Source: an uncultured Hyphomicrobiales bacterium
GTDB lineage: Bacteria > Pseudomonadota > Alphaproteobacteria > Rhizobiales > Beijerinckiaceae
Assembly (NCBI GenBank): GCA_903825465.1
Contig: CAIKAR010000030.1
Location: 124,001 to 188,000 of the forward strand
Length of the DNA: 64,000 nucleotides
Direction of reading: 5' to 3'
In this document: one piece after another, positions 28,875 through 37,235 of the stretch
Position numbering within the stretch: position 1 is the first letter of the stretch
How the letters are laid out: each line of letters opens with the position of its first letter
Translations under genes and position numbers: made by a program
The notes under the pieces: model-generated
The model's database searches: none
What the model saw: the letters and a program-made list of their open reading frames with translations, nothing else
What the model was told of the DNA's origin: nothing

Positions 28875-29388
28875 GCGGCCTCCCAAGGAATATTCCGGGC
28901 GAAGATGCCCGCATTCCATTTAGCCGACAAGGCGTCCAATTCCTCGGGTGTGCGGGCCTGCTTAAATGGTAGCGTTTGCGCTGCATGACAGGCTGGCGAG
29001 TATCGCGTAGCTTAGATTTTTCGAGTCGAAACAAACACTTAACAAGTTACTGATTCTTATTGACTTTTTACTGCTTCTTGCGCTAATGGGTATGGCGGGC
29101 AACGCCGGGAAAAACGCCGATTACGGGCTGGAGGAATCCACCGCTGACAGTGATCTTATTCATTGATTCAGCAAAATGAGGATGAATGGAAGCGATTTGA
29201 GCGCGCGGTTGACGCTGCGGTCAAGTCAGGACCAATGCACAAAAAAAGACGCGGGATGGCCCTTATAGACGCCAGCCGTCTTCGCTTTGGCGATCCCTTC
29301 CAACTGACGTTCCTTCTCCTTGGGATGTCCACCGGCGCGGCCTCGCCGGGCTCTTAGAATCATCGCCGGATCAATGTATGCGTTGCAA
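28875..29388. other. 514-bp intergenic region with low-GC core and a possible tiny gene
   Basis: This is the longest stretch without an assigned gene. Its middle (about 29000-29080) is clearly AT-rich compared with the flanks, and TTGACT at 29060-29065 resembles a -35 box. A short frame from 29163 (TTG) opens with EDEWKRFERAVDAAVKSG, a coherent amphipathic helix, but loses protein-like character after about 35 codons and lacks a ribosome-binding site. A second frame at 29086-29166 encodes 26 aa. Neither is convincing. The region must also hold the divergent promoters of the Rieske gene and mutL. Confidence 0.4.
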
Positions 29389-31194
29389 ATGCAGGTTCGC
29401 CGCCTCGATCCCATCCTGATCGACCGCATCGCCGCTGGCGAGGTCGTTGAACGGCCCGCTTCGGCGGTGAAGGAGCTTGTCGAGAACGCGCTCGACGCCG
29501 GGGCGACACGGGTGGAAGTCGTCATCGAGGCCGGCGGCCGCCAACTGATCCGGGTCGTGGACGACGGCCGCGGCATGGGGCCTGAGGACCTTGAACTGGC
29601 GGTGGAGCGGCACGCCACCTCGAAAATACCCGATGGCGACCTCTCCAACATCTCGACGCTTGGTTTCCGGGGCGAGGCTCTACCCTCCATCGCCTCGGTG
29701 TCGCGACTCGATATCATCTCGCGGCCCTTTGGCGGCGACGTCGGTTACGCGATCCGCGTCGAGGAGGGCCGCAAACGTCCCCTCGCGCCCGCGGCGGCGG
29801 CGCAGGGCACGCGGATCGAGGCGCGCGACCTTTTCGCCGCGACTCCGGCGCGGCTGAAATTTCTCAAGTCGGACCGGGCCGAGGCGCAGGCCGTCGCGGA
29901 TGTCGTCAAGCGGCTGGCGATGGCCCATCCGCAGGTCCGGTTCGCGTTGTCCGGCGACAATCTCGCGGGTTTTGAATACGCCGCGTGTCCGCCGGCGCGC
30001 GACGGCGTTCTGGCCCGCGTGTCGCAGGTTCTGGGCGACGAGTTCCGGGCCAACGCGCTGGAGGTGGACGCCGAGCGCGAGGGCTTCCGGCTGCATGGCT
30101 TCGCCGGCTTGCCAACCTATTCCCGCGCCAACGCGCTGGCCCAATATCTCTTCGTCAACGGCCGCCCGGTGCGCGACAAGCTGCTGCACGGCGCGGTGCG
30201 CGCCGCCTATATGGACTACCTGCCAAACGGCCGGCATCCCGCGCTGGCGCTGTTTTTGACCTGCGATCCCCGCGCGGTCGATATCAACGTCCACCCCGCC
30301 AAGGCCGAGGTGCGGTTCCGCGATTCCGGTCTCGTGCGCGGCTTGATCGTGGGGGCGTTGAAGCAAACCCTCGCCGAAGGATCCCGACGCGCCACGAGCG
30401 AGGGTGGCGCGAACGCCGCCAATATCTTCGCCCGGCGCGCCTACGAGTCCCGGCCCACCGGCGGCTGGGACTGGACCGCGTCGCCCGCCGCGCCCCTGTC
30501 CCACCCGGCGGAAACATCCGGCTTCGCTGAAAACGCCCAGGCGCGTTTCGAAGCGGCGCCGCCGATGGCCGACGCGCGGCCCCACGCGGCGCCGATTGCT
30601 TCAATTGATATCGAGTCGCCACTTGGCGCCGCGCGAGCTCAAATCCACGACACCTACATTGTGTCCCAAACCCGCGATGGTTTCGTCATCGTCGATCAGC
30701 ACGCCGCCCATGAGCGCATTGTTTACGAGCGGCTGAAGCGCCAGCGCGCCGAAGCCGGCGTCGAGCGGCAATTGCAACTGATCCCCGTGGTGGTCGAACT
30801 CGACGCCGCCGATGTCGACCGCTTGCTGGAAAACGCGGTCGCGCTCGCCGACCTCGGACTGGTGATCGAGCCCTTCGGCCCCGGCGCGGTGGCGGTCAGC
30901 GAGGCGCCGACGCTGCTCGCGAAAACCGATCTGCCGAAAATGGTGCGCGACATCGCCGACACGCTCGCGGACACCGGATCGGCGACGCCTCTGGAAAAAA
31001 AGCTCGACCACATTCTGGCGACCATGGCCTGCCATCATTCCGTGCGGGCCGGGCGCCGGCTGACCGGCGAGGAAATGAACGCGCTGCTGCGCGAGATGGA
31101 AGCGACTCCCGGCTCCGGCCAATGCAACCACGGCCGGCCAACCTACATCGAGATGAAGCTGAGCGATGTGGAGCGATTGTTCGGGCGGAGTTGA
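29389..31194 (+). CDS. mutL: DNA mismatch repair protein MutL with endonuclease motif
   Basis: 601 aa. The N-terminal GHKL ATPase has E29 and N33 (KELVENALDAGA), DDGRGM at 58-63 and GFRGEA at 92-97. The C-terminal domain has DQHAAHERIVYE, which fits the DQHA(X)2E(X)4E endonuclease motif, plus ACHHSVRAG and QCNHGRPT. This is the nicking MutL type of bacteria without MutH, unlike that of E. coli. A Pro/Ala-rich linker sits around 345-410. I start at the ATG at 29389 (MQVRRLDP); an ATG at 29374 adds five residues. Confidence 0.96.
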   Translation: MQVRRLDPILIDRIAAGEVVERPASAVKELVENALDAGATRVEVVIEAGGRQLIRVVDDGRGMGPEDLELAVERHATSKIPDGDLSNISTLGFRGEALPSIASVSRLDIISRPFGGDVGYAIRVEEGRKRPLAPAAAAQGTRIEARDLFAATPARLKFLKSDRAEAQAVADVVKRLAMAHPQVRFALSGDNLAGFEYAACPPARDGVLARVSQVLGDEFRANALEVDAEREGFRLHGFAGLPTYSRANALAQYLFVNGRPVRDKLLHGAVRAAYMDYLPNGRHPALALFLTCDPRAVDINVHPAKAEVRFRDSGLVRGLIVGALKQTLAEGSRRATSEGGANAANIFARRAYESRPTGGWDWTASPAAPLSHPAETSGFAENAQARFEAAPPMADARPHAAPIASIDIESPLGAARAQIHDTYIVSQTRDGFVIVDQHAAHERIVYERLKRQRAEAGVERQLQLIPVVVELDAADVDRLLENAVALADLGLVIEPFGPGAVAVSEAPTLLAKTDLPKMVRDIADTLADTGSATPLEKKLDHILATMACHHSVRAGRRLTGEEMNALLREMEATPGSGQCNHGRPTYIEMKLSDVERLFGRS

Positions 31195-31225
31195 GCCGGG
31201 GCTCCGCCTTTGATCGCCATGCCGC

Positions 31226-32506
31226 TCACGTCGCCGGGTCCGCGGGCGACACAAGGATCGCCCTGAAATCGTTGACGTTGGTCCGCGTCGGGCCTGTGAC
31301 CACCTGATCGCCGAGCCGCTCGAAAAAAGCGTGCGCGTCGTTGCGGGCGAGGAAGTCCCGCGCGTTCATCCCCAGCCCGCGGGCGCGCGCGAGCGTGGTC
31401 GGCCCGATGACCGCGCCGGCGATGTCTTCCATCCCGTCGACGCCATCGGTGTCGCCCGCCATCGCGTGGATGGAAGGCGCGCCGTCGAGGGCGATGGCGA
31501 GCGACAGCAGGAATTCCACGTTGCGGCCACCCCGGCCATCGCCGCGCAGCGTCACCGTGGTTTCGCCACCCGACAGCAAAACGCAGGGCGGCGCGGCGGG
31601 TGAAGCGTGGTCGCGCGCCGAAAGCGCGACGCCCGCGAAGGCGCGCGCGACTTCCCGCGCCTCGCCCTCGATCCGGTCGCCGAGAATGACGGGAGTGACG
31701 CCAACCCGCCGCGCCGCTTCGGCGGCGGCTTCGAGCGCCATGCGGGGCGCGGCGACAATCCGGGTTTCGTTGCCGACGAGGCGGGGATCGCCGGATTTGA
31801 CGCTTTCGCCGCGACCGGATTCCAGCAACGCCCGCGCGGCAAGGGGAAGTTCGATTCCGTATCGGCGCGCGATTTCAAGCGCGTCGGCGCATGTCGTGGA
31901 ATCGCCGACGGTCGGCCCGGAGGCGATGTCGCTCAAATGGTCGCCGGGCACATCCGATATCGCCAGCGTCAAAACCCGGGCGGGATGGCATGCCGCGGCG
32001 AGCCGCCCGCCCTTGATCGCGGAAATATGCCGGCGCAGGCAATTCATTTCGCCAATCGAGGCGCCGGACGCGAGCAGGGCGCGATTGACCGCTGTTTTAT
32101 CGTCGAGCGTCAAGCCTTCGCCGGGCAGGCACATCAACGCCGAGCCGCCGCCGGAAATCAGACACAAAACCAGATCGTCGGCGGACAGGTTTTCCACCGC
32201 GGCCAGGATTTTCCTGGCGCCGAGAACGCTCATATGGTCGGGCGTGGGATGCGCGGCCTCGACGATTTCAACGCGCTCGCACGCGGCGCCATAGCCGTAG
32301 CGGGTGACGACGACGCCGGAGAGCGGCCCCGTCCAGCGGGCCTCGACCACGCGCGCCATTTCCGCCGACGCCTTGCCCGCCCCGACGACGATCAGGCGGC
32401 CTTTCGGCGGCGCGGGCAAATGCGGAGGAACGCAGATTTCCGGCTGCGCCGAGGCGATGGCCGCCGCGAACATGTCGCGCAACAACGCGTCCGGCGAGGC
32501 TCTCAC
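31226..32506 (-). CDS. gckA: Glycerate 2-kinase (GckA/TtuD, MOFRL family)
   Basis: 426 aa. The N-terminal DUF4147 part shows VVGAGKASAEMARVVE, LISGGGSALMCLPGEGLT and ISDVPGDHLSDIASGPT; the C-terminal MOFRL part shows LLSGGETTVTLRGDGRGGRNVEF and AGDTDGVDG. These enzymes phosphorylate D-glycerate to 2-phosphoglycerate; older annotations call them hydroxypyruvate reductase. The role may be in glyoxylate/tartronate-semialdehyde use or a serine cycle. The start is the GTG at 32506, 3 bp after the stop of the deacetylase gene, so it is the third gene of a tight operon. It converges with mutL. Confidence 0.9.
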   Translation of the reverse strand: MRASPDALLRDMFAAAIASAQPEICVPPHLPAPPKGRLIVVGAGKASAEMARVVEARWTGPLSGVVVTRYGYGAACERVEIVEAAHPTPDHMSVLGARKILAAVENLSADDLVLCLISGGGSALMCLPGEGLTLDDKTAVNRALLASGASIGEMNCLRRHISAIKGGRLAAACHPARVLTLAISDVPGDHLSDIASGPTVGDSTTCADALEIARRYGIELPLAARALLESGRGESVKSGDPRLVGNETRIVAAPRMALEAAAEAARRVGVTPVILGDRIEGEAREVARAFAGVALSARDHASPAAPPCVLLSGGETTVTLRGDGRGGRNVEFLLSLAIALDGAPSIHAMAGDTDGVDGMEDIAGAVIGPTTLARARGLGMNARDFLARNDAHAFFERLGDQVVTGPTRTNVNDFRAILVSPADPAT

Positions 32507-32509
32507 CGC

Positions 32510-33355
32510 TCAACCGCCCTTGGTCTGCGCGGCGTAGGCGTCGATGATTTCCGAACCGGTGGCGAACCAGACCTTGTCGTGGCCCGCGATGTATTTCAGA
32601 GCGCGGTCGAGGTAGCGGATTCGATGCGCCGCGCCGATCAGGAAGGGATGCAGGGCGATGCCGAGAACGCGGCCGTTTTCGGCGCCCTCCTCGTAAAGCG
32701 TGTCGAACGAATCGCGGATGCGGCGTTCGAAATCCGCGACGCTGATGGAGGGAGCGTTGAACAACGGCATGTCGTTCAGCTCGATCGAATAAGGGATCGA
32801 ATACAGGCCGTTGTTGAAGCGGTAGGGCAGGTCGTCGTTGACCCAGTCGGCGACGTAATCGACGCCCTCGGCCTTCAACAGATCGAGCGTGTTCCAGGTT
32901 TCGGCCAGGCCGGGCCCGAGCCAGCCCCGCATCCTCAGGCCCAGGCCTTCGATGAGCTCGCGCGTCTCGCGGATGACCGCGCGCTCGGCCTCGCGGTCGA
33001 GGCCGACCAGGCCGGTCGAGTTGGTCAGTCCGTGGCCGAGCATTTCCCACTTGAGCGCGAGCATGGCCTCCATGACGCGCGGATAATGCTTCGCGACTTC
33101 GCCGTTGAGCAGCACCGAGCCGCGCGCGCCGTGCTTGGCCAGCGTCTCCATCACGCGCCAGACGCCGACGCGGTTTCCGTAGTCGCGGCGGGAGAAATTG
33201 CGGACGTCGGGCGCGCCGGCGCCCATTTCGATATGAAAATGCTCGACATTGGGCGCGATCCAGACCGCGACACGCGCGCCATTCGGCCACACAATTCTGG
33301 GCGCGTCGACGATGGCGCGGTAGGGATAAAGCCTGAAGGGATCGGAATGGTCCAT
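32510..33355 (-). CDS. Polysaccharide deacetylase family protein (PuuE allantoinase-like)
   Basis: 281 aa NodB-fold protein without signal peptide, so cytosolic. RIVWPNGARVAVWIAPNVEHF and RDYGNRVGVWRVMETLAKHG near the N-terminus, EMLGHGLTN in the middle and ALHPFLIGAAHRIRYLDRAL near the end match the branch containing PuuE allantoinase and peptidoglycan-unrelated amidohydrolases, rather than chitin deacetylases. The likely reaction is hydrolysis of a cyclic or acyl amide. It is the middle gene between the cysteine hydrolase (10 bp upstream) and glycerate kinase (3 bp downstream), which supports a small-molecule amide catabolic role. Confidence 0.8.
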   Translation of the reverse strand: MDHSDPFRLYPYRAIVDAPRIVWPNGARVAVWIAPNVEHFHIEMGAGAPDVRNFSRRDYGNRVGVWRVMETLAKHGARGSVLLNGEVAKHYPRVMEAMLALKWEMLGHGLTNSTGLVGLDREAERAVIRETRELIEGLGLRMRGWLGPGLAETWNTLDLLKAEGVDYVADWVNDDLPYRFNNGLYSIPYSIELNDMPLFNAPSISVADFERRIRDSFDTLYEEGAENGRVLGIALHPFLIGAAHRIRYLDRALKYIAGHDKVWFATGSEIIDAYAAQTKGG

Positions 33356-33365
33356 CGCCGCGGCC

Positions 33366-34052
33366 CTATTCCGCCGCCGCTAGTTTGCGGCCCGCCAGCA
33401 ATTCGCGCGCTTGCGCCAACGACACGACCGCCGCGTATTTGGCGTTCATGTCGAAAAGGTTCGCTGCGTGGGCGAATTCGCTGCGGTCGAAGCAGCATTC
33501 GTCGACGACGAAGGTCTTGTAGCCGTTGGAGAAGCCGTCAACCACCGTCGCGCGCACGCAGCCGGATGTGGACACGCCGCAGAAAAACAATGTGTCGACG
33601 TTCTGCCGGGTGAGGTAAATCGTCAGCGGCGTGTGGAAAAAAGCCGACGCCTTCTCCTTCGACAGCACCCAGTCGCGTTCGCGCGGCGCGATCGCCGCGG
33701 GAAAATCGTTGAAACCGTCGCGCCGCAGGCTCGCCTCGCTCTTGGTCGCGTTGCCGGTCCATTTCGCGTCGTGCAGATCGGCGAGCGAATAAACGATCGG
33801 CAGGTCGAGCTGGCGAAACAGGCCAATCAATTCGGCGATCCCGGGCATCGCGGCCCAGGACGATGGACCGCAGGCCGTCGGATATTGGTCGATCGCCTGT
33901 TCGAGCGTCAGGCCCTGCGCGCCGCAAAAGCCCATGGTCGCGTCAACGACGATCAGCGCTGGCCGGTTGCCCGGACGCATGCCGGCGAAAAAGCCGCCGC
34001 GCCCGTAGTTGCTCAAATCCTCCGGGGGGATGTTCTTCATCCAGTCGCGCAT
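33366..34052 (-). CDS. Isochorismatase-family cysteine hydrolase
   Basis: 228 aa from the ATG at 34052, which has an AGGAGGG ribosome-binding site; the frame is open upstream but not family-like. Asp is in [10 protein letters not shown] near the N-terminus and the nucleophile Cys is in [17 protein letters not shown]. Relatives include N-carbamoylsarcosine amidase, ureidoacrylate hydrolase and nicotinamidase. The substrate here is unknown. It is first gene of the operon with the deacetylase and glycerate kinase, a set that would fit breakdown of a ureide or hydantoin-like compound. It is divergent from ispH. Confidence 0.84.
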   Translation of the reverse strand: MRDWMKNIPPEDLSNYGRGGFFAGMRPGNRPALIVVDATMGFCGAQGLTLEQAIDQYPTACGPSSWAAMPGIAELIGLFRQLDLPIVYSLADLHDAKWTGNATKSEASLRRDGFNDFPAAIAPRERDWVLSKEKASAFFHTPLTIYLTRQNVDTLFFCGVSTSGCVRATVVDGFSNGYKTFVVDECCFDRSEFAHAANLFDMNAKYAAVVSLAQARELLAGRKLAAAE

Positions 34053-34155
34053 GCCGCCCTCCTGTGCCTTTGATCGTCCGGCGATCCTAGATCGCGGTTT
34101 GGCCGGCGTCCATAAGCCGCTTGCGCCAAGGCGCGCCATCGCCCAAATACAGGCC

Positions 34156-35115
34156 ATGAGCAAGCCGCCGATCCGACTTTATCTCTGCGCGCCGCGCGGC
34201 TTTTGCGCCGGGGTCGTGCGCGCCATCGACACGGTGGAGCGCGCGCTCGGGAAATTCGGCGCCCCGGTCTATGTGCGGCACGAGATCGTTCACAACAAAT
34301 TCGTCGTCGAGGGCCTGAAGGCCAAGGGCGCCGTGTTCGTCGACGAACTCGACGAGGTGCCGGACGGCGCCGCGCCTGTTGTTTTTTCGGCCCACGGCGT
34401 GCCCAGGTCCGTGCCGGCGGCAGCCGCGGCGCGTGGCCTTGTCGGCATCGACGCCACATGCCCGCTGGTCACAAAGGTGCATCGCGAGGCGTTGATCCAC
34501 CACAAGCGCGGCCGGCTGATCGTGATGATTGGCCACGCCGGCCATCCCGAAGTTCTGGGCACGCTGGGCCAGTTGCCCGCGGGCGCGATACGGGTGGTGG
34601 AGTCGGTCGCGGATGTCGAGGCGCTCGATCCGCCCAACCCCGACGCGCTCGCCTATGTGACGCAAACCACGTTGTCGGTCGACGACGCGCGCGAAATAGT
34701 CGCCGCGCTGACGCGCCGCTTTCCCGCCATCGCCGCTCCCGCGACGGACGACATCTGCTACGCCACGACCAACCGGCAGGCCGCGGTCAAGGCCGTCGCT
34801 CCGCAAGTCGAAGCCATGATCGTCGTGGGCTCGCCGAACTCGTCGAATTCGCTGCGTCTTCGCGAAGTGGCCGAGAGCGGGGGGTGCCGGATAGCCCTGC
34901 TGGCGCTGCGCGCCGCGGATATCGACTGGGCCGTCTTCGCCGGCGTGAAATCGGTTGGCCTGACCGCGGGCGCCTCGGCGCCGGAAGCCCTTGTCGATGA
35001 AATCGTCGCAGCCTTTCAGCTGCGTTTCGACGTGTCGCTTGAGATTGTGACCACCACGCGTGAAAGCGTGTTCTTTCCGCTGCCCCGCGAGCTTCGTCCT
35101 TTGGCCGAGGCCTGA
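34156..35115 (+). CDS. ispH: 4-hydroxy-3-methylbut-2-enyl diphosphate reductase
   Basis: 319 aa. IspH (LytB) reduces HMBPP to IPP and DMAPP, the final MEP step. The three [4Fe-4S] ligands are C17 (PRGFCAG), C102 (DATCPLV) and C201 (DDICYAT). VGSPNSSNS and the HxxHPE-like [11 protein letters not shown] are intact. I start at the ATG at 34156 ([10 protein letters not shown]). It is unlinked from ispG in this window and flanked by catabolic genes on both sides, so its neighbours say nothing about its job. Confidence 0.96.
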   Translation: MSKPPIRLYLCAPRGFCAGVVRAIDTVERALGKFGAPVYVRHEIVHNKFVVEGLKAKGAVFVDELDEVPDGAAPVVFSAHGVPRSVPAAAAARGLVGIDATCPLVTKVHREALIHHKRGRLIVMIGHAGHPEVLGTLGQLPAGAIRVVESVADVEALDPPNPDALAYVTQTTLSVDDAREIVAALTRRFPAIAAPATDDICYATTNRQAAVKAVAPQVEAMIVVGSPNSSNSLRLREVAESGGCRIALLALRAADIDWAVFAGVKSVGLTAGASAPEALVDEIVAAFQLRFDVSLEIVTTTRESVFFPLPRELRPLAEA

Positions 35116-35176
35116 CGGGTTCGGCAACGACGCGTCGCTTGAGCCGCGTCAGTTGGGTTTTGTCACTTGGGCCGGC

Positions 35177-36262
35177 TCACTTGGGCTTTTCGGCGCTCGA
35201 ACGACGGCCTTGCTCGATATAGTCGGCGAAGAAGGCGATCAATTTGGGATCGGGCGCGGCCTTCTCCAGCAGGATTCGCCGCGCCTCCGCGCTGGTGTCG
35301 TATTCGGGCGCGAACTTCATCGTCGCGTCCGCGTCGCGCCGGAACTCCTCGTCGTTCTTCAACGCCTCCAACCCGGCCCTGATGTCCGCGAGCGCCGCCG
35401 GCGGCGTGTTGGGCGCCATCAGCAGCACCCGCTCGTAGCCGCGCGCGACGGTGTTGATGGTGTCGAACGCGTCCCATCGAAGGCCTTCGGGCGGCTTGCC
35501 GCGGACGCGCTTGAAGTAGTCCCAAAAGGACAACGCGTCGATGCCGTCGGCCTCCTTCGGGCGCGGTGCCACGGACTCGTTGGCGTAGTCGAACCAAAGC
35601 GGCATCGCCTCGCCCTTGGCGACCAGGGCGGGCTCCACCGCGGCGCGATAGGAAGGCATTGATTCCGACGTCATTTGAACTTCGCCGCGTTGCAGGGCGA
35701 GACGGGTGTCCGCCGCCCCGGGATAGCCGGTGACGTATTTGTAATTCATCCCGAGCAGATCAAGTTGCAGGCGCAGCCGCAGATCCTTGTCGACATCGAT
35801 GGCGAGGCCGCCCATCCACACTTCGTCCGCCTTGACGAGGTCCTCGGGGGTTTTCAGCCCGCCGCCGATGTCCCGCCGCCCGTAGGTGACGCTGACGCCG
35901 GAGCCCGTGCCGGCGAAAGCCAGCTTTCCGAGATCCACCTTGAGGCTGGCCGCGCCCATGACCGAGGCGCCCGCGACCGTCGAAAAAAAGCCAAGCGTCA
36001 GACCATCGTTCGGCGCCACCTGGCCAAGCCAGTTCGCCGCGACATTGCCCGCCGCGCCGGTCATGGTGCGCACCACTATCGAAGGATTGCCGGGAAGGTG
36101 CCTGCCAAGGTGGCGCGAGAGAATCCGCGCCTCGGTGTCGGTGGGGCCTCCGGCGGAGAGGTTGACGAGAATCGCCAGCTGCTTGCCACGGTAGAAGTCG
36201 TCCGCGCGCGATGGCGACGCTGTTCCCGCGATCGCGACGACGAAGATCGCTGCCTTTCGCAT
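35177..36262 (-). CDS. Bug-type (TctC-like) periplasmic solute-binding protein
   Basis: 361 aa from the ATG at 36262, preceded by GGGAGGAAG. A signal peptide ends near TASPSRA-DDF. YRGKQLAILVNLSAGGPTDTEARILSRHLGRHLPGNPSIVVRTM is split over the typical Bug N-terminal lobe, followed by GAAGNVAANWL and the late PALADIRAGLEAL region. Bug proteins bind carboxylates or other small acids for tripartite tricarboxylate transporters. No TctA or TctB membrane gene is in the window, so it is an orphan receptor. It ends about 60 bp from ispH (convergent). Confidence 0.85.
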   Translation of the reverse strand: MRKAAIFVVAIAGTASPSRADDFYRGKQLAILVNLSAGGPTDTEARILSRHLGRHLPGNPSIVVRTMTGAAGNVAANWLGQVAPNDGLTLGFFSTVAGASVMGAASLKVDLGKLAFAGTGSGVSVTYGRRDIGGGLKTPEDLVKADEVWMGGLAIDVDKDLRLRLQLDLLGMNYKYVTGYPGAADTRLALQRGEVQMTSESMPSYRAAVEPALVAKGEAMPLWFDYANESVAPRPKEADGIDALSFWDYFKRVRGKPPEGLRWDAFDTINTVARGYERVLLMAPNTPPAALADIRAGLEALKNDEEFRRDADATMKFAPEYDTSAEARRILLEKAAPDPKLIAFFADYIEQGRRSSAEKPK

Positions 36263-36342
36263 TGGCTTCCTCCCGATTTCTGGGAGGGAGCATAACACCG
36301 CCATCGCCGATTGACAGGCGCGATCGAGCGCCCTCTTCGATC

Positions 36343-36873
36343 TTAACGGCGCGGCGGCGGCCGCCGGTCGCGGCGACGGTCTTGCGCCGGCTGATAGGCG
36401 ACGCGCGCGTGCGGGCCGCAATAGGGCGCGCCAAGCGGCGACGGGCTGCCGCAGTAGCGGAACTCCGGCGTCGTGGGGTCGCCAAGCGGCCATTTGCACA
36501 TGGCCTCTCGAAGCTCGAGAATCGTCACGCGCGCGGAAATCGGAATGACGACATCCTCGATGGGCCGCAGGTCCGGCGCCATGTCGGTTTGCGGCGAATA
36601 GGCGAGCGCCGTCGCGCCATGGCTGATGGGTCCGCCGCCGCCGGAGCCTTTGCCCAACGAGCGGTTGAAACTCCCTTCCATTTTGGGCGGGCGCGCCCGC
36701 GGCGCCGGCATGTTCGGCGTCTTCGCGCGGCCGGCGAACCCCAGCCGGTGCACTTTGCCGATGACGGCGTTGCGCGTGATGCCGTTTGAAAGCTCGGCCG
36801 CGATCTGACTCGCGCTCTTGCCATCGAGCCACATTCTTTTCAGGGTTTCCACCCGCTCGTCAGTCCAGGACAT
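36343..36873 (-). CDS. gcrA: GcrA cell-cycle regulator
   Basis: 176 aa. The N-terminal DNA-binding domain reads MSWTDERVETLKRMWLDG, then SASQIAAELSNGITRNAVIGK and VHRLGFAGR, as in Caulobacter GcrA. The C-terminal sigma-70-interacting part has CKWPLGDP and FRYCGSPSP/PYCGPHARVAYQP. GcrA activates promoters bearing CcrM-methylated GANTC sites. The start is the ATG at 36873. The region just upstream carries five GANTC sites within about 200 bp, so methylation-dependent regulation of this promoter is plausible. A basic RDRR/PPPRR tail ends the protein. Confidence 0.94.
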   Translation of the reverse strand: MSWTDERVETLKRMWLDGKSASQIAAELSNGITRNAVIGKVHRLGFAGRAKTPNMPAPRARPPKMEGSFNRSLGKGSGGGGPISHGATALAYSPQTDMAPDLRPIEDVVIPISARVTILELREAMCKWPLGDPTTPEFRYCGSPSPLGAPYCGPHARVAYQPAQDRRRDRRPPPRR

Positions 36874-37235
36874 TCCGTCGCCCTCGCCGTGATGGTCCGC
36901 GCGGCCGTTCGTGGAATCGACAACGCCCGGAGACGCGCGCCTCGCGCCGTCGCCGATCAATTAGTCAAACTTCCACGAAGAAGGTCCGCCGCACCCAATG
37001 TCGTCGCCGACGGACAAACGCTACACTGGCGAACGAATCGCGCGCAAGAGTCGCCGCGGAATCATTGGCGTTTTCCCCAGTCGCTTGTGTCCGCCATGTC
37101 ACGGTTTCCGAATCAAACCGTGAACAAAGCGGTGGAAGTCCACAGTTTTCTTCCGCTCGCCCGCGCGCGATCGCCGGAGTAGAAGGCGGAAACGACGGAT
37201 CGCCGCGGCGTTTGAGGCCCTCGGAGCGAAATGAA
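36874..37235. promoter_or_regulatory. Divergent gcrA / dehydrogenase control region with GANTC cluster
   Basis: This 362-bp gap has no gene I can support. It contains GANTC sites (CcrM/GcrA sequence) at 36914, 37035, 37048, 37059 and 37110; about one per 256 bp would be expected in random sequence. It also holds a 9-bp perfect inverted repeat at 37099-37123. It must contain the gcrA promoter on the minus strand and the dehydrogenase promoter on the plus strand. Confidence 0.55.
37099..37123. repeat. Perfect 9-bp inverted repeat enclosing a GANTC site
   Basis: TCACGGTTT and AAACCGTGA flank the 7-nt spacer CCGAATC, which includes GAATC at 37110-37114. The dyad lies 113 bp upstream of the dehydrogenase ATG and about 226 bp upstream of gcrA. 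It looks like an operator for a dimeric regulator; the regulator is unknown. Confidence 0.5.

Noticed and set aside
31607-33613. 668-codon plus-strand open frame
   Set aside because: It is antisense to the glycerate kinase, deacetylase and cysteine hydrolase genes and has no domain signature.
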